Positions 1 through 6,887 of a stretch of 39,183 nucleotides of DNA are shown piece after piece. Positions within the stretch are counted from its first letter, which is position 1; each line of letters begins with the position of its first letter. The DNA is taken from positions 1-39,183 of the forward strand of contig CAZBMF010000007.1 of NCBI GenBank assembly GCA_964492925.1, in the 5' to 3' direction. This stretch comes from VMCP01 sp964492925 (lineage in GTDB: Bacteria; Bacteroidota; Bacteroidia; NS11-12g; UBA955). Made by a program: the position numbers and the translations under genes. Under the pieces are notes generated by a model, which worked only from the letters and a program-made list of their open reading frames with translations, searched no databases and was not told the origin of the DNA.

Positions 1-313
1 CGGTTGGTTACTATTTAGGATGACCAATTTAAATGAGCTAAGTCAAATTGTTCAAACGCTATTTACTGAATCCAGTTATTTAAAATCAACACTTTCACTA
101 AATAATTCAGACAAATTAACCGTGCTCCATTTTGCATTAGCCTGTGTGTTATTGTTTGTCATGGAATATCTAAGCAACGATTCTGTAATTTCCGTAGGAT
201 TTATTGAACGATTCCGCAGTAAAATTTTACGATACACATTTTATATAATGGTTTTATTTTTAGTTGTTTATTTAAAAGGTTCGCAAGCAGATTTTATTTA
301 TTTTGCTTTTTAA
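1..313 (+). CDS. MBOAT-family O-acyltransferase, C-terminal fragment (cut by window edge)
   Basis: The reading frame is open to the left edge, so the gene starts outside the window; about 103 C-terminal residues are visible. The edge reads GWLLFRMTNLNEL, which matches the W-x-FFR-A stretch found near the end of AlgI/DltB-type membrane-bound O-acyltransferases. It is followed by two hydrophobic segments (around LTVLHFALACVLLFVMEYL and ILRYTFYIMVLFLVVYL), and the last residues DFIYFAF resemble the usual FIYFQF end of this family. These enzymes move acyl groups, usually acetyl, across the inner membrane onto glycans. The SGNH-type gene begins 4 bp downstream, the usual partner arrangement. The catalytic His lies outside the window. 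Family assignment is good; the acyl acceptor is unknown. Confidence 0.72.
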   Translation, partial: GWLLFRMTNLNELSQIVQTLFTESSYLKSTLSLNNSDKLTVLHFALACVLLFVMEYLSNDSVISVGFIERFRSKILRYTFYIMVLFLVVYLKGSQADFIYFAF

Positions 314-317
314 TTAT

Positions 318-1193
318 ATGAAAAAATTAATAGTACGTATTGCCATTTTTTTTCTTGTTTTTTCCTTGATCATTTTGATTTTTATAGGGATTTATTCTCT
401 ACAGGTACAAAATCAATTCTCGAAAAATCCTAAAATCAAATACCTATTTCTTGGGGATTCACATGTTCAAAATGGAATTAATCCAAGTCAGATTAGCAAT
501 AGTGTAAACTTTGCTTCCTCTGGAGAATCCTACTTCAACATATATCAAAAACTGCAATTCATTGCAGCAAATTCCAAAGTTGAAAATTTAATCATCCCAG
601 TTGGTATGCATAATTTCTCGAAACAAATAGATTCTTTGTGGATTTTAAATGAATCAAATTTCATTTCTAAAATTTCAGATATTTACCCCATTGTGCAATT
701 TTCTGATCTGAGAACAGAAATCAATCAATTGAAATTCTCTAGCAATATGTATATTGACATTATTGACAATTCGGTATATCAATCCATATATGGTTTAGAA
801 TATTATTTACTTAATAGAAAGTCGGCTTATGTTGGGGGATTTACTGCCCACAACGGAAGCTTCGATGTAAACAAGTCAATTTCTGTAAAGGATTCTTTTA
901 TACTTTCCTCTGATAATACTTCATCACATCAAATTAGAAATTTTAAAAATATTCTAGCGTTTTGCAAAGAGCAGAATATCAAAATTACATTACTTGCAAT
1001 GCCAATATATCATTCCGAGAAAAACAACTTAGATTCATTTATCAATTCATTTAACCTTCATGGGTATGATTTCAACTACTTGAACCATTTAAACTTGATC
1101 AAAGACAACTCTCTTTTCAAGGATCCAAATCACCTTAATATTAAAGGAAGTGAATGGTACTCAAATTACTTGAATAAAATTTTAGTACAATAA
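318..1193 (+). CDS. SGNH-hydrolase-like membrane-anchored protein, partner of MBOAT acyltransferase
   Basis: This 291-residue protein has one N-terminal hydrophobic segment (about residues 8-28), probably a signal anchor placing the rest outside the inner membrane. GDSH at residues 46-49 is the SGNH block I with nucleophile Ser48. DPNH at 269-272, followed by LNIKG, is the C-terminal Asp-x-x-His block. This is the layout of AlgJ/AlgX/DltD-like proteins that act with an MBOAT protein in O-acetylating extracellular glycans. I chose the ATG at 318 over a TTG at 303 because the ATG leads straight into MKKLIVRIAIFF and lies 4 bp after the preceding stop. A hairpin follows the stop codon directly. 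The pair is on the opposite strand to the main locus. Confidence 0.75.
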   Translation: MKKLIVRIAIFFLVFSLIILIFIGIYSLQVQNQFSKNPKIKYLFLGDSHVQNGINPSQISNSVNFASSGESYFNIYQKLQFIAANSKVENLIIPVGMHNFSKQIDSLWILNESNFISKISDIYPIVQFSDLRTEINQLKFSSNMYIDIIDNSVYQSIYGLEYYLLNRKSAYVGGFTAHNGSFDVNKSISVKDSFILSSDNTSSHQIRNFKNILAFCKEQNIKITLLAMPIYHSEKNNLDSFINSFNLHGYDFNYLNHLNLIKDNSLFKDPNHLNIKGSEWYSNYLNKILVQ

Positions 1194-1214
1194 AAAAGGG
1201 AGGTAAACCTCCCT
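1192..1214 (-). terminator. Intrinsic terminator-like hairpin
   Basis: A perfect 7-bp stem, AGGGAGG (1197-1203) and CCTCCCT (1208-1214), encloses a 4-base loop. Read on the minus strand the stem runs into six T residues (1197-1192), so it looks like a Rho-independent terminator for leftward transcription. It sits immediately after the stop codon of the plus-strand SGNH gene and may also fold to end that transcript, although no U-tract follows on that side. Confidence 0.6.
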
Positions 1215-1256
1215 ATCGCTAATTTCAATTGATTATATTTTATTTACTTTCTATAA

Positions 1257-1284
1257 TACTCCCCAGTTGTTGGACCAAAAGGTT
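1257..1284 (+). repeat. Left inverted repeat of the IS3-family element
   Basis: This repeat contains TACTCCC and TTGGACCA, both found at the same 19-base spacing in the right end on the opposite strand. The bases between them differ. Confidence 0.6.
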
Positions 1285-1314
1285 CGTGATGCTAAGTTAA
1301 TATTTCGAGTTGTA

Positions 1315-2142
1315 TTAAGCTGCATTTGGGTTTAAAGATTTGTAATAAGCATCATTGGGTTTCATGCCGGTTCCTTGGTGTTTTTTCTGGTGATAGTACT
1401 CGATATAGGTCTGAACTCCTTCATAGAGTTCAAGACCTGTATCGCAAGGATTGAGGTGGATGTGATTGTATTCGATGGTTTTCCAGAAGCGTTCGATCCA
1501 GATATTGTCGGTTGCACGTCCTTTTCCATCCATCGATATTTTAATTCCTTTTCCATCCAGATAGTTTGTCCAACTAGGACTGGTATACTGTGAACCTTGG
1601 TCAGAGTTGATGATTTCTGGCACTCCGTTTTCTGCGATGGCTGCTTCAAGTACATCCATACACCATTGCTTACTCATGGAGTTGCTGATACCCCAACCCA
1701 TGATCTTCCTGCTGTACACATCAATGTATGCGGTCGTATACATAAAGCCTCTTACCATTGGGATATACGTAATGTCCGTGCACCACACTTGATTGGCACG
1801 ATCGATTTTTAAGCCCCTCAACAAATAGGGTTTGATGTATGCTCTTAGAGCGCCTTTGGTGAGATTCTTCCTGCGATAGATGGTCTCATGACCCATCAAC
1901 TTAAACATCCTTCGTACACGCTTTGGTCCCACTGGATACCCGCGTTCTTGTAGCCAATCCACGATAGATAAAACGCCCTCTGTTGGATGACTTGTTAAGT
2001 GTGTATCCATCAATGACATCATCTTCAGATTCTCAAGCTTTTCAGGTATTGGCGCATAATACAAGGAACTACGTGGAATGCAAAGTAATTCGCATTGTCT
2101 GCGCAAAGACAGTGGACTTCGTTTTAGTTTGACGGCTTCCAT
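1315..2142 (-). CDS. IS3-family transposase OrfB (DDE integrase catalytic domain)
   Basis: The 275-residue product has an N-terminal HTH_21-like region (SLRRQCELLCIPRSSLYY) and an integrase core. The core carries the three catalytic acids in context: Asp in CTDITYI, Asp in NSDQGSQYTS and Glu in ATDNIWIERFW. The C-terminus (YIEYYHQKKHQGTGMKP) has the usual IS3 ending. It cuts and joins transposon ends. The frame is open upstream of the ATG at 2142 back to the slippery site (KKKCKEIGDTRERMEAV), so it is probably made mainly as an OrfAB fusion by -1 frameshifting. It appears intact. Confidence 0.92.
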   Translation of the reverse strand: MEAVKLKRSPLSLRRQCELLCIPRSSLYYAPIPEKLENLKMMSLMDTHLTSHPTEGVLSIVDWLQERGYPVGPKRVRRMFKLMGHETIYRRKNLTKGALRAYIKPYLLRGLKIDRANQVWCTDITYIPMVRGFMYTTAYIDVYSRKIMGWGISNSMSKQWCMDVLEAAIAENGVPEIINSDQGSQYTSPSWTNYLDGKGIKISMDGKGRATDNIWIERFWKTIEYNHIHLNPCDTGLELYEGVQTYIEYYHQKKHQGTGMKPNDAYYKSLNPNAA

Positions 2143-2447
2143 TCGCTCTCGGGTATCCCCAATTTCTTTGCACTTTTTTTTAAAAAGTCTAACGCCACTT
2201 TGAGCTTGCCAATTTGGGCGTAGAGCTTCTCTACAGGCACTTCCGGTTTGCTGTTTTCCGTTTCCTTGACATTAGAAAAAGTAGCAGATAGGTTCGCCAA
2301 AAACTCCGATTTCCACTTGGAAATGGTCACAGCATTTACTTCAAATTTCTGTGACAATTGTGCCAAAGTGAGTTGGTCTTTGGCAGCTTCTAGGGCAACT
2401 TTCGCCTTGAATTCAGGCGTGAATTTGCGTCGAGTTTGTTTGGTCAT
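2124..2447 (-). CDS. IS3-family transposase OrfA (helix-turn-helix)
   Basis: A 107-residue basic protein beginning MTKQTRRKFTPEFKAKVALE, the standard start of HTH_8 (IS3/IS911-type) OrfA proteins. A helix-turn-helix follows (LAQLSQKFEVNAVTISKWK), then a C-terminal heptad-like stretch (VEKLYAQIGKLKVALDFLKK) that would form the leucine zipper for dimerisation. It binds the terminal repeats. It overlaps orfB by 19 bp in the -1 phase. Confidence 0.9.
   Translation of the reverse strand: MTKQTRRKFTPEFKAKVALEAAKDQLTLAQLSQKFEVNAVTISKWKSEFLANLSATFSNVKETENSKPEVPVEKLYAQIGKLKVALDFLKKSAKKLGIPESEWKPSN
2173..2181 (-). other. Programmed -1 ribosomal frameshift site (A8G)
   Basis: On the minus strand the sequence is AAAAAAAAG, near the end of orfA. 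The -1 frame is open from here through the orfB start, so slippage would give an OrfAB fusion reading FKKKCKEIGDTRERMEAV. A-rich slippery sites ending in G are standard for IS3-family elements. Confidence 0.75.
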
Positions 2448-2480
2448 ATCGTTTAGTCAAATTAAGTGATTTTTTAACTA

Positions 2481-2509
2481 AACCTCTGGTCCAAGATTCA
2501 GGGAGTACA
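2481..2509 (-). repeat. Right inverted repeat of the IS3-family element
   Basis: On the minus strand it begins TGTACTCCC and includes TTGGACCA (2494-2487), mirroring the left end. Its outer edge coincides with the point where the epimerase reading frame loses similarity to its intact paralogue. Confidence 0.6.
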
Positions 2510-3000
2510 ATATTCACCCAATTCGTTACTGCATAGGGCGAAAGGGGTTTACCTTCATTTCTCTCCACTTTGGGGAGCTCTTTACTATCTCCAAAACTCG
2601 AAGAACTTGCCGCATAAACCATTCTTTTTAGTGTGTGGGATTCTTTAGCCGCTACCAACATGTTCAGGTGTCCACCGATATTCACATCATTCGATGTAAT
2701 GGGATCTTCTACCGAATGTGGCACGGAACCCAAAGCGGCTTGATGACTAATATAATCCATACCTTTCACCGCCTTCTTGCAAGTATCCAAGTCACGGATA
2801 TCACCCTCTATAAATTCAAAATTCGGCAATCCAACAAATGCTTCAATATTGGAATAATACCCATTGGATAAATTATCAAGTACTCGAACTTGTTTCGCTC
2901 CCAAACTCAACAGCAACTCCACCATGTTGGACCCAATAAATCCAGCTCCACCGGTAATTAAAAAGCGGCTACTGGAAATTTTATCTTTGAATTGATTCAT
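2510..3000 (-). pseudogene. NAD-dependent sugar-nucleotide 4-epimerase, truncated by the IS element
   Basis: Only about 163 N-terminal residues remain. They hold the Rossmann motif GGAGFIGS (about 17-24), DNLSNGYY and the SSS block, and match the intact TviC/WbpP-like epimerase at 35356-36396 closely over this span. Past residue 163 the frame runs into the IS end and orfA, so the last 30 or so apparent residues are not epimerase. The C-terminal half is absent on the far side of the IS as well. The catalytic YxxxK reads YAVTN-W (Tyr156, Asn160) where the paralogue has YAVTK-L. This is explained by a lost A and an extra G (AAATTGGTG to AATTGGGTG). It overlaps the aminotransferase stop by ATGA. 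Non-functional. Confidence 0.88.
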
Positions 3001-4190
3001 TTTTTAAATATTCTATCCAAAACCCCAAAAATCCGTTCATATTCCTCGTCCGTCAAATTACTACCACTAGGCAAACACAAGCCCTTCTCAAACAATTCAA
3101 GGCAAACACCTTCGCCGAAGAAACGAGAGCCTTCAAAAACAGGTTGTAAATGCATGGGTTTCCACAATGGCCGACACTCAATATTTTCTTTTTCCATTTC
3201 CAAACGAACATATTCACGATCGATACCACCAGTTTTAACTGGATCGATGATTACCGCTGTTAACCAAAAATTAGAGAAATAATCTGCATTAGGTTCAGAT
3301 TGGAGTTTTACACCGTCAATTTTACCGAAATAATCTCGATATCGTTTATTGTTGGCTCTTCGCTGTGCAACACGCTCATCCAAAACTTCCATTTGACCGC
3401 GACCAATACCGGCAACAATATTGCTCATCCGATAATTGTAGCCAATATGCGAATGTTGGTAATGTGGGGCATTATCGCGAGCTTGAGTACTCAAAAATTT
3501 TGCTTTTTCTACATATTCAACAGAATTCGATACCAATACCCCTCCACCTGAAGTAGTAATGATCTTGTTACCATTGAAACTCAAAGCAGCCATCAAACCA
3601 AACGTGCCGCACATTTTTCCGTTGTATGAAGATCCCAGTGCTTCTGCGGCATCTTCAACGATGGGAATTCCCGAATCTCTAGAAATCCTATCTAACTCGT
3701 CCAATTTTGCCGGCATACCATATAAATGCACGGGCATGATGGCGCGAATATACCCTTTTCCCTGACTCGGCTTTCTTTTTTGGGGGATACCATAACCCTC
3801 ATCCAACAAAGTTTCAATTGCCTGTTGCAACGCGTTCGGATCCATATTCCAGGTGTCGCGCTCAGAATCTACAAAAAACAATTCGGCACCTTGGTACACT
3901 ACCGGGTTGGTAGTACCACAGAAAGTAAAGCTCTGTACCAATACTGCGTCATTCCGCTGCACACCGAGTATAATCAATGCCACATGCAGGGCTGCCGTAC
4001 CTGAAGTGAGGGCAGCGCTATGATAGTTATAATTACATTGCCCTCTGAGGTACTCACTAATATCTTGTTCAAAGCCATTGACGTTGGGCCCTAAGGGTGC
4101 CACCCAATTAGTATCAAAGGCCTCGGTTACATAATTTCGCTCTGTGCCGCCCATGTGGGGAGAGGAGAGCCAGATTTTTAGGTTAGTCAT
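2997..4190 (-). CDS. DegT/DnrJ/EryC1 (ArnB-type) PLP-dependent sugar aminotransferase
   Basis: The 397-residue protein has the hallmarks of nucleotide-sugar aminotransferases. These are an N-terminal WLSSPHMGGTE start, TSGTAALHVAL (62-72) for the cofactor phosphate, VEDAAEALG (178-186) with Asp180 at the pyridine nitrogen, and SFNGNKIITTSGGG with the probable Schiff-base Lys209. It would add an amino group at C4 (or C3) of a keto-hexose nucleotide, as PglE does, in the cytoplasm. No dedicated 4,6-dehydratase is adjacent; CapE at 21.9 kb is the only one in the window. Its base composition looks less AT-rich than most of the locus. Its stop overlaps the broken epimerase start. Substrate unknown. 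Confidence 0.88.
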   Translation of the reverse strand: MTNLKIWLSSPHMGGTERNYVTEAFDTNWVAPLGPNVNGFEQDISEYLRGQCNYNYHSAALTSGTAALHVALIILGVQRNDAVLVQSFTFCGTTNPVVYQGAELFFVDSERDTWNMDPNALQQAIETLLDEGYGIPQKRKPSQGKGYIRAIMPVHLYGMPAKLDELDRISRDSGIPIVEDAAEALGSSYNGKMCGTFGLMAALSFNGNKIITTSGGGVLVSNSVEYVEKAKFLSTQARDNAPHYQHSHIGYNYRMSNIVAGIGRGQMEVLDERVAQRRANNKRYRDYFGKIDGVKLQSEPNADYFSNFWLTAVIIDPVKTGGIDREYVRLEMEKENIECRPLWKPMHLQPVFEGSRFFGEGVCLELFEKGLCLPSGSNLTDEEYERIFGVLDRIFKK

Positions 4191-4217
4191 TTTTTATTCA
4201 AATATTTCTAAATCACA

Positions 4218-5276
4218 TCATTTCAAAAGATTTTCCTCTCTCATCATGATAGGCAAAGAATCAACATCTCTTAAGAAGATTAATCCTTTTTCGAATTCGT
4301 ACATTTTGTAGTTGAAATCATAATTCTGATCTCCATCCATAATTCTAATTGTATCCTCTGCGAAATTTGCTCCACCTGCTGCAAAACATTGTGTAAAGGC
4401 TACGTGTCTTACATTTACCTCAGTAATATAAGGATTTCCATCAGAATCTTCCTTAAAATCCACAGTAAAGAAACCATGCTTTGGGCTGCCTGAAACCTTA
4501 AACAATTCATCCATTGCTTTTCTGGCTACTTCTACCAACTTAGGTTCGTTTAATAAACGACCAAAAGAAGTATTTCCAGTGATTCCCGAAGGAGCAACTT
4601 TTGACATAATATAATTCACTCTTTCACCGCAAGCTGAACGGATTAGTTCGCCATTAAAATACAATAATTTGCATGCAAGGTTTCTACCTGGTAAAAATTT
4701 ACTGGCTAAAAAGGTTTTGACACCCGGGTTAATTTGAACCCAATTCTTTAAGGACTCTTCACCATCAACTCTCAATGAACCCAAACCAGAAGTGCCACTT
4801 GAACTTCTTACCCAGAAATCATTTCCCAATTTTTTAAATACATTTGAATAATCATTCGTATTTCTATCAAACTCAACTGATGGAGGAACCAAACCTAAAG
4901 AATCTAGTAAGTCAGTCATTTGTGCTTTATCCACCAATAATCCTGCGATTTTACTACTAGGCAATAATGCTTTACAAGGCAGTTTTCCCTCTTCGGCCTT
5001 CTTACTCCATTCCATTACTTCTAATTCAGGAAGAATCACCGCTAAATCAATCTGGTGTTTGCTTACAATTTCCTCAATTTTATCCCAATAGGCGGAATCT
5101 GTGCATCTTGGAATTACATAAGATTTACTAAACAATTCTGTTTGGTATAAACCCATCGACAATGGATTGATATCCGTTGCTATTAGCTCGTACATTTTAT
5201 ATCTACTGTACTTTTTTAAAGCAATTGAAAAACTACGTGGAGTTGGGCCACCTACACCTGTAACTAATATTTTCAT
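4218..5276 (-). CDS. ATP-grasp protein, carbamoyl-phosphate-synthase-large-subunit-like
   Basis: A 352-residue protein starting MKILVTGVGGPTPRS, the PreATP-grasp fold of CarB-like single-domain ligases found in glycan clusters. VRSSSGTSGLGSLRV (about 156-170) is the nucleotide-binding loop, and EVNVRHVAF near residue 287 supplies the metal-binding Glu/Asn. ATP-grasp enzymes activate a carboxylate as acyl-phosphate and join it to an amine. A plausible role is to attach an amino acid or other acid to the amino sugar made by the neighbouring aminotransferase. It lies 27 bp upstream of that aminotransferase and 41 bp after pglC. Family confidence is good; the substrate is unknown. Confidence 0.75.
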   Translation of the reverse strand: MKILVTGVGGPTPRSFSIALKKYSRYKMYELIATDINPLSMGLYQTELFSKSYVIPRCTDSAYWDKIEEIVSKHQIDLAVILPELEVMEWSKKAEEGKLPCKALLPSSKIAGLLVDKAQMTDLLDSLGLVPPSVEFDRNTNDYSNVFKKLGNDFWVRSSSGTSGLGSLRVDGEESLKNWVQINPGVKTFLASKFLPGRNLACKLLYFNGELIRSACGERVNYIMSKVAPSGITGNTSFGRLLNEPKLVEVARKAMDELFKVSGSPKHGFFTVDFKEDSDGNPYITEVNVRHVAFTQCFAAGGANFAEDTIRIMDGDQNYDFNYKMYEFEKGLIFLRDVDSLPIMMREENLLK

Positions 5277-5317
5277 AAGTTTTAATTTTTTCCGTTGAAA
5301 GGTTCCATCGGACGTTC

Positions 5318-5887
5318 TTAACTTTGGTTTACACCTTCACTGACCAGTACCTTTTTTAATGTGAGTAATAGAATTTTTATATCTAACAAAAACGAAAGAT
5401 TAACTACATAATAAACATCATGTTTAAACTTTTCAGTCCAGCTTATACTGTTTCTTCCGCTTACCTGAGCTAGGCCAGTTATACCAGGCCTTACCTCGTG
5501 CCTTCGTCTTTGCCATCACTATACAGTGGTAAATACCTAAACAATAATGGGCCTAGGCCCTACAAGGCTCATATCTCCTTTAAGAACATTAAAAAGTTGG
5601 GGTAATTCATCGATAGACAATTTTCTGATGATTTGACCCGCGCTTGTGAGCCGCATTTTGTCGGGAAGCAATTTTCCTGAATCATCTTTTTTATCATTCA
5701 TTGTTTTTAGTTTGATTATGCGGAAAATTCTTTCTCCTCTGCCGGGTCGTTCCTGAATAAAAAAGATTTGTCCCTTGTTTTGAATTGCAATGATAATAAA
5801 TACTACAATTAAAAAGGGTAAAGCCACTAGGAGTAAAAGGGCCGCTACCAAAATATCCAAAGTTCTTTTAACTACCTTACGATACAT
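5318..5887 (-). pseudogene. pglC: PglC/WbaP-type priming sugar-1-phosphate transferase, frameshifted
   Basis: The first 116 residues read well: a membrane re-entrant helix (about 10-37), FFIQERPGRGERIFRIIKLKTM, LSIDELPQLFNVLKGDMSLVGPRP. Translation then meets TAG at 5539-5537, followed by TAG and TGA. The rest of the family is present beyond them in the same frame: RRRHEVRPGITGLAQVSGRN and so on, to a stop at 5318. Between the first stop and RRRHEV the +1 frame reads YLPLYSD, exactly the expected family sequence, so a one-base gain (GTT to GTTT) and a one-base loss (GGG to GG) about 25 bp apart explain it. Repaired, it would be about 189 residues. It would start the lipid-linked unit by moving a sugar phosphate to undecaprenyl phosphate. 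Either a real lesion or a sequencing error. Confidence 0.85.
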
Positions 5888-6887
5888 AATGGTTCAGTTC
5901 ATTTTTTAAGCCTTTGCCGGCTGGTAGCTGCCAAAGAAGTTTACACCAATCATGGTTTCCCTCTATCAGACCAGGGCCGAATTGTGTTATAACTACATCC
6001 CATCCAATAGACCTATTCTCAGGATAGGCTAAAGCTGCATTTTTCACCAGTTCCAAAGTTTCTTCCCAGAATGGTATTTTAAATCCAATAATTGAAGCTT
6101 TCGTGTATGGGTGCACATCGTGAGGATCTTTCGTAATATCACTATAAACGCCTGGCCCCGAAACTTCTCCCGTTAATGGGTTGATAAATGCTGCCATATT
6201 TCCCGCCGCCATATTATCAACATGGGAGTTAACTGATATTCTTAATCGGCAGGCAAGTATTATCACGTCGTTTTGATTATTGAGCTGAGTGACAACTCGA
6301 ACAGTATTAACACCTGAAGGCGACAGTAAGCTCATTTTAGGGTGTTGAACAATAAACTCTTCAACCAAATCGTATTCGCTTTTTTGTAAATATACGGCAA
6401 GTGATTTAGGAGAAAAAGAAGTGGTTTCTTTTATCAGAACCTGAGTCCCGCATTTACCATTACTAGGTTTTAAAACTATTTTGCCCGAACCATTGGAAAG
6501 TAAAGACTTTAATCTCTCTGGAGCGCCTTTCATACTATCAAGGTCCAAGACTGCATGTACTAAAAAATTATGGTATTTCTTTGCAAACTCTCTTTTATCA
6601 TCAAGAATAGTTCTGGCATGAACTGGATTCATCTTTCGTTGGTATTCATACATAAATCCAGTCCCAGCCCATGTTTCTTTTTCCGCTTTTAACATTCCAT
6701 TTTTCCAAAATCCAAACTGAAAATATTCAAGAATAGAAACCTTGTAATAAATTGAATGATAGAAGATTTCAAACCATAGGCGAATTATTGATTTTCCTGT
6801 TTGCTTCTGCACATGTTGTGCGAACCGTTTAAACAAACTTCTGTCTAGGTTCTTTAAATAATAACCAAAATATAAGATTCTTTTCAT
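5877..6887 (-). CDS. Sugar-transfer-associated ATP-grasp protein (ATPgrasp_ST family)
   Basis: This 336-residue protein matches the sugar-transfer-associated ATP-grasp family found beside glycosyltransferases. Its features are KIVLKPSNGKCGTQVLI (nucleotide-binding loop, about 136-152), YDLVEEFIVQHP, SGVNTVRVVTQ, VDNMAAGNMAAFINP, and the C-terminal IGWDVVITQFGPGLIEGNHD with metal-binding Glu and Asn. The expected chemistry is ATP-driven ligation of a carboxylate to an amine, but no member of this family has a role I can name with confidence. It overlaps the deacetylase-like gene upstream by ATGA and the priming transferase by 11 bp, so these three are probably translationally coupled. Confidence 0.8.
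   Translation of the reverse strand: MKRILYFGYYLKNLDRSLFKRFAQHVQKQTGKSIIRLWFEIFYHSIYYKVSILEYFQFGFWKNGMLKAEKETWAGTGFMYEYQRKMNPVHARTILDDKREFAKKYHNFLVHAVLDLDSMKGAPERLKSLLSNGSGKIVLKPSNGKCGTQVLIKETTSFSPKSLAVYLQKSEYDLVEEFIVQHPKMSLLSPSGVNTVRVVTQLNNQNDVIILACRLRISVNSHVDNMAAGNMAAFINPLTGEVSGPGVYSDITKDPHDVHPYTKASIIGFKIPFWEETLELVKNAALAYPENRSIGWDVVITQFGPGLIEGNHDWCKLLWQLPAGKGLKNELNHYVS

Larger units (their letters stand above)
1255..2509 (-). mobile_element. IS3-family insertion sequence (IS150-like ends)
   Basis: The element carries orfA and orfB in overlapping -1 phase, framed by imperfect inverted repeats. The left end reads TACTCCCC near 1257 and TTGGACCA at 1270-1277. The right end, read inward on the minus strand, is TGTACTCCCT starting at 2509, then TTGGACCA at 2494-2487. 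The TGTACT, CCC, TTGGAC pattern resembles the IS150 group. The left terminal dinucleotide appears to be AA rather than TG, and I find no matching short direct repeat in the flanks, so the outer boundaries are uncertain by a few bases. Its right end lies inside an epimerase gene. Confidence 0.75.

Noticed and set aside
1375..1812. Small plus-strand genes opposite the transposase
   Set aside because: They are antisense to the conserved integrase core and show no family features or start context.
1255..2509. A clean IS insertion with target-site duplication
   Set aside because: I compared the flanks at each plausible end and found no matching 3-5 bp repeat; the interrupted gene does not resume on the other side.
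2413..3000. A 195-residue epimerase protein as an intact short gene
   Set aside because: Its last 30 or so residues are translated from the IS end and orfA start region, and the paralogue shows the true protein should continue for about 180 more residues.
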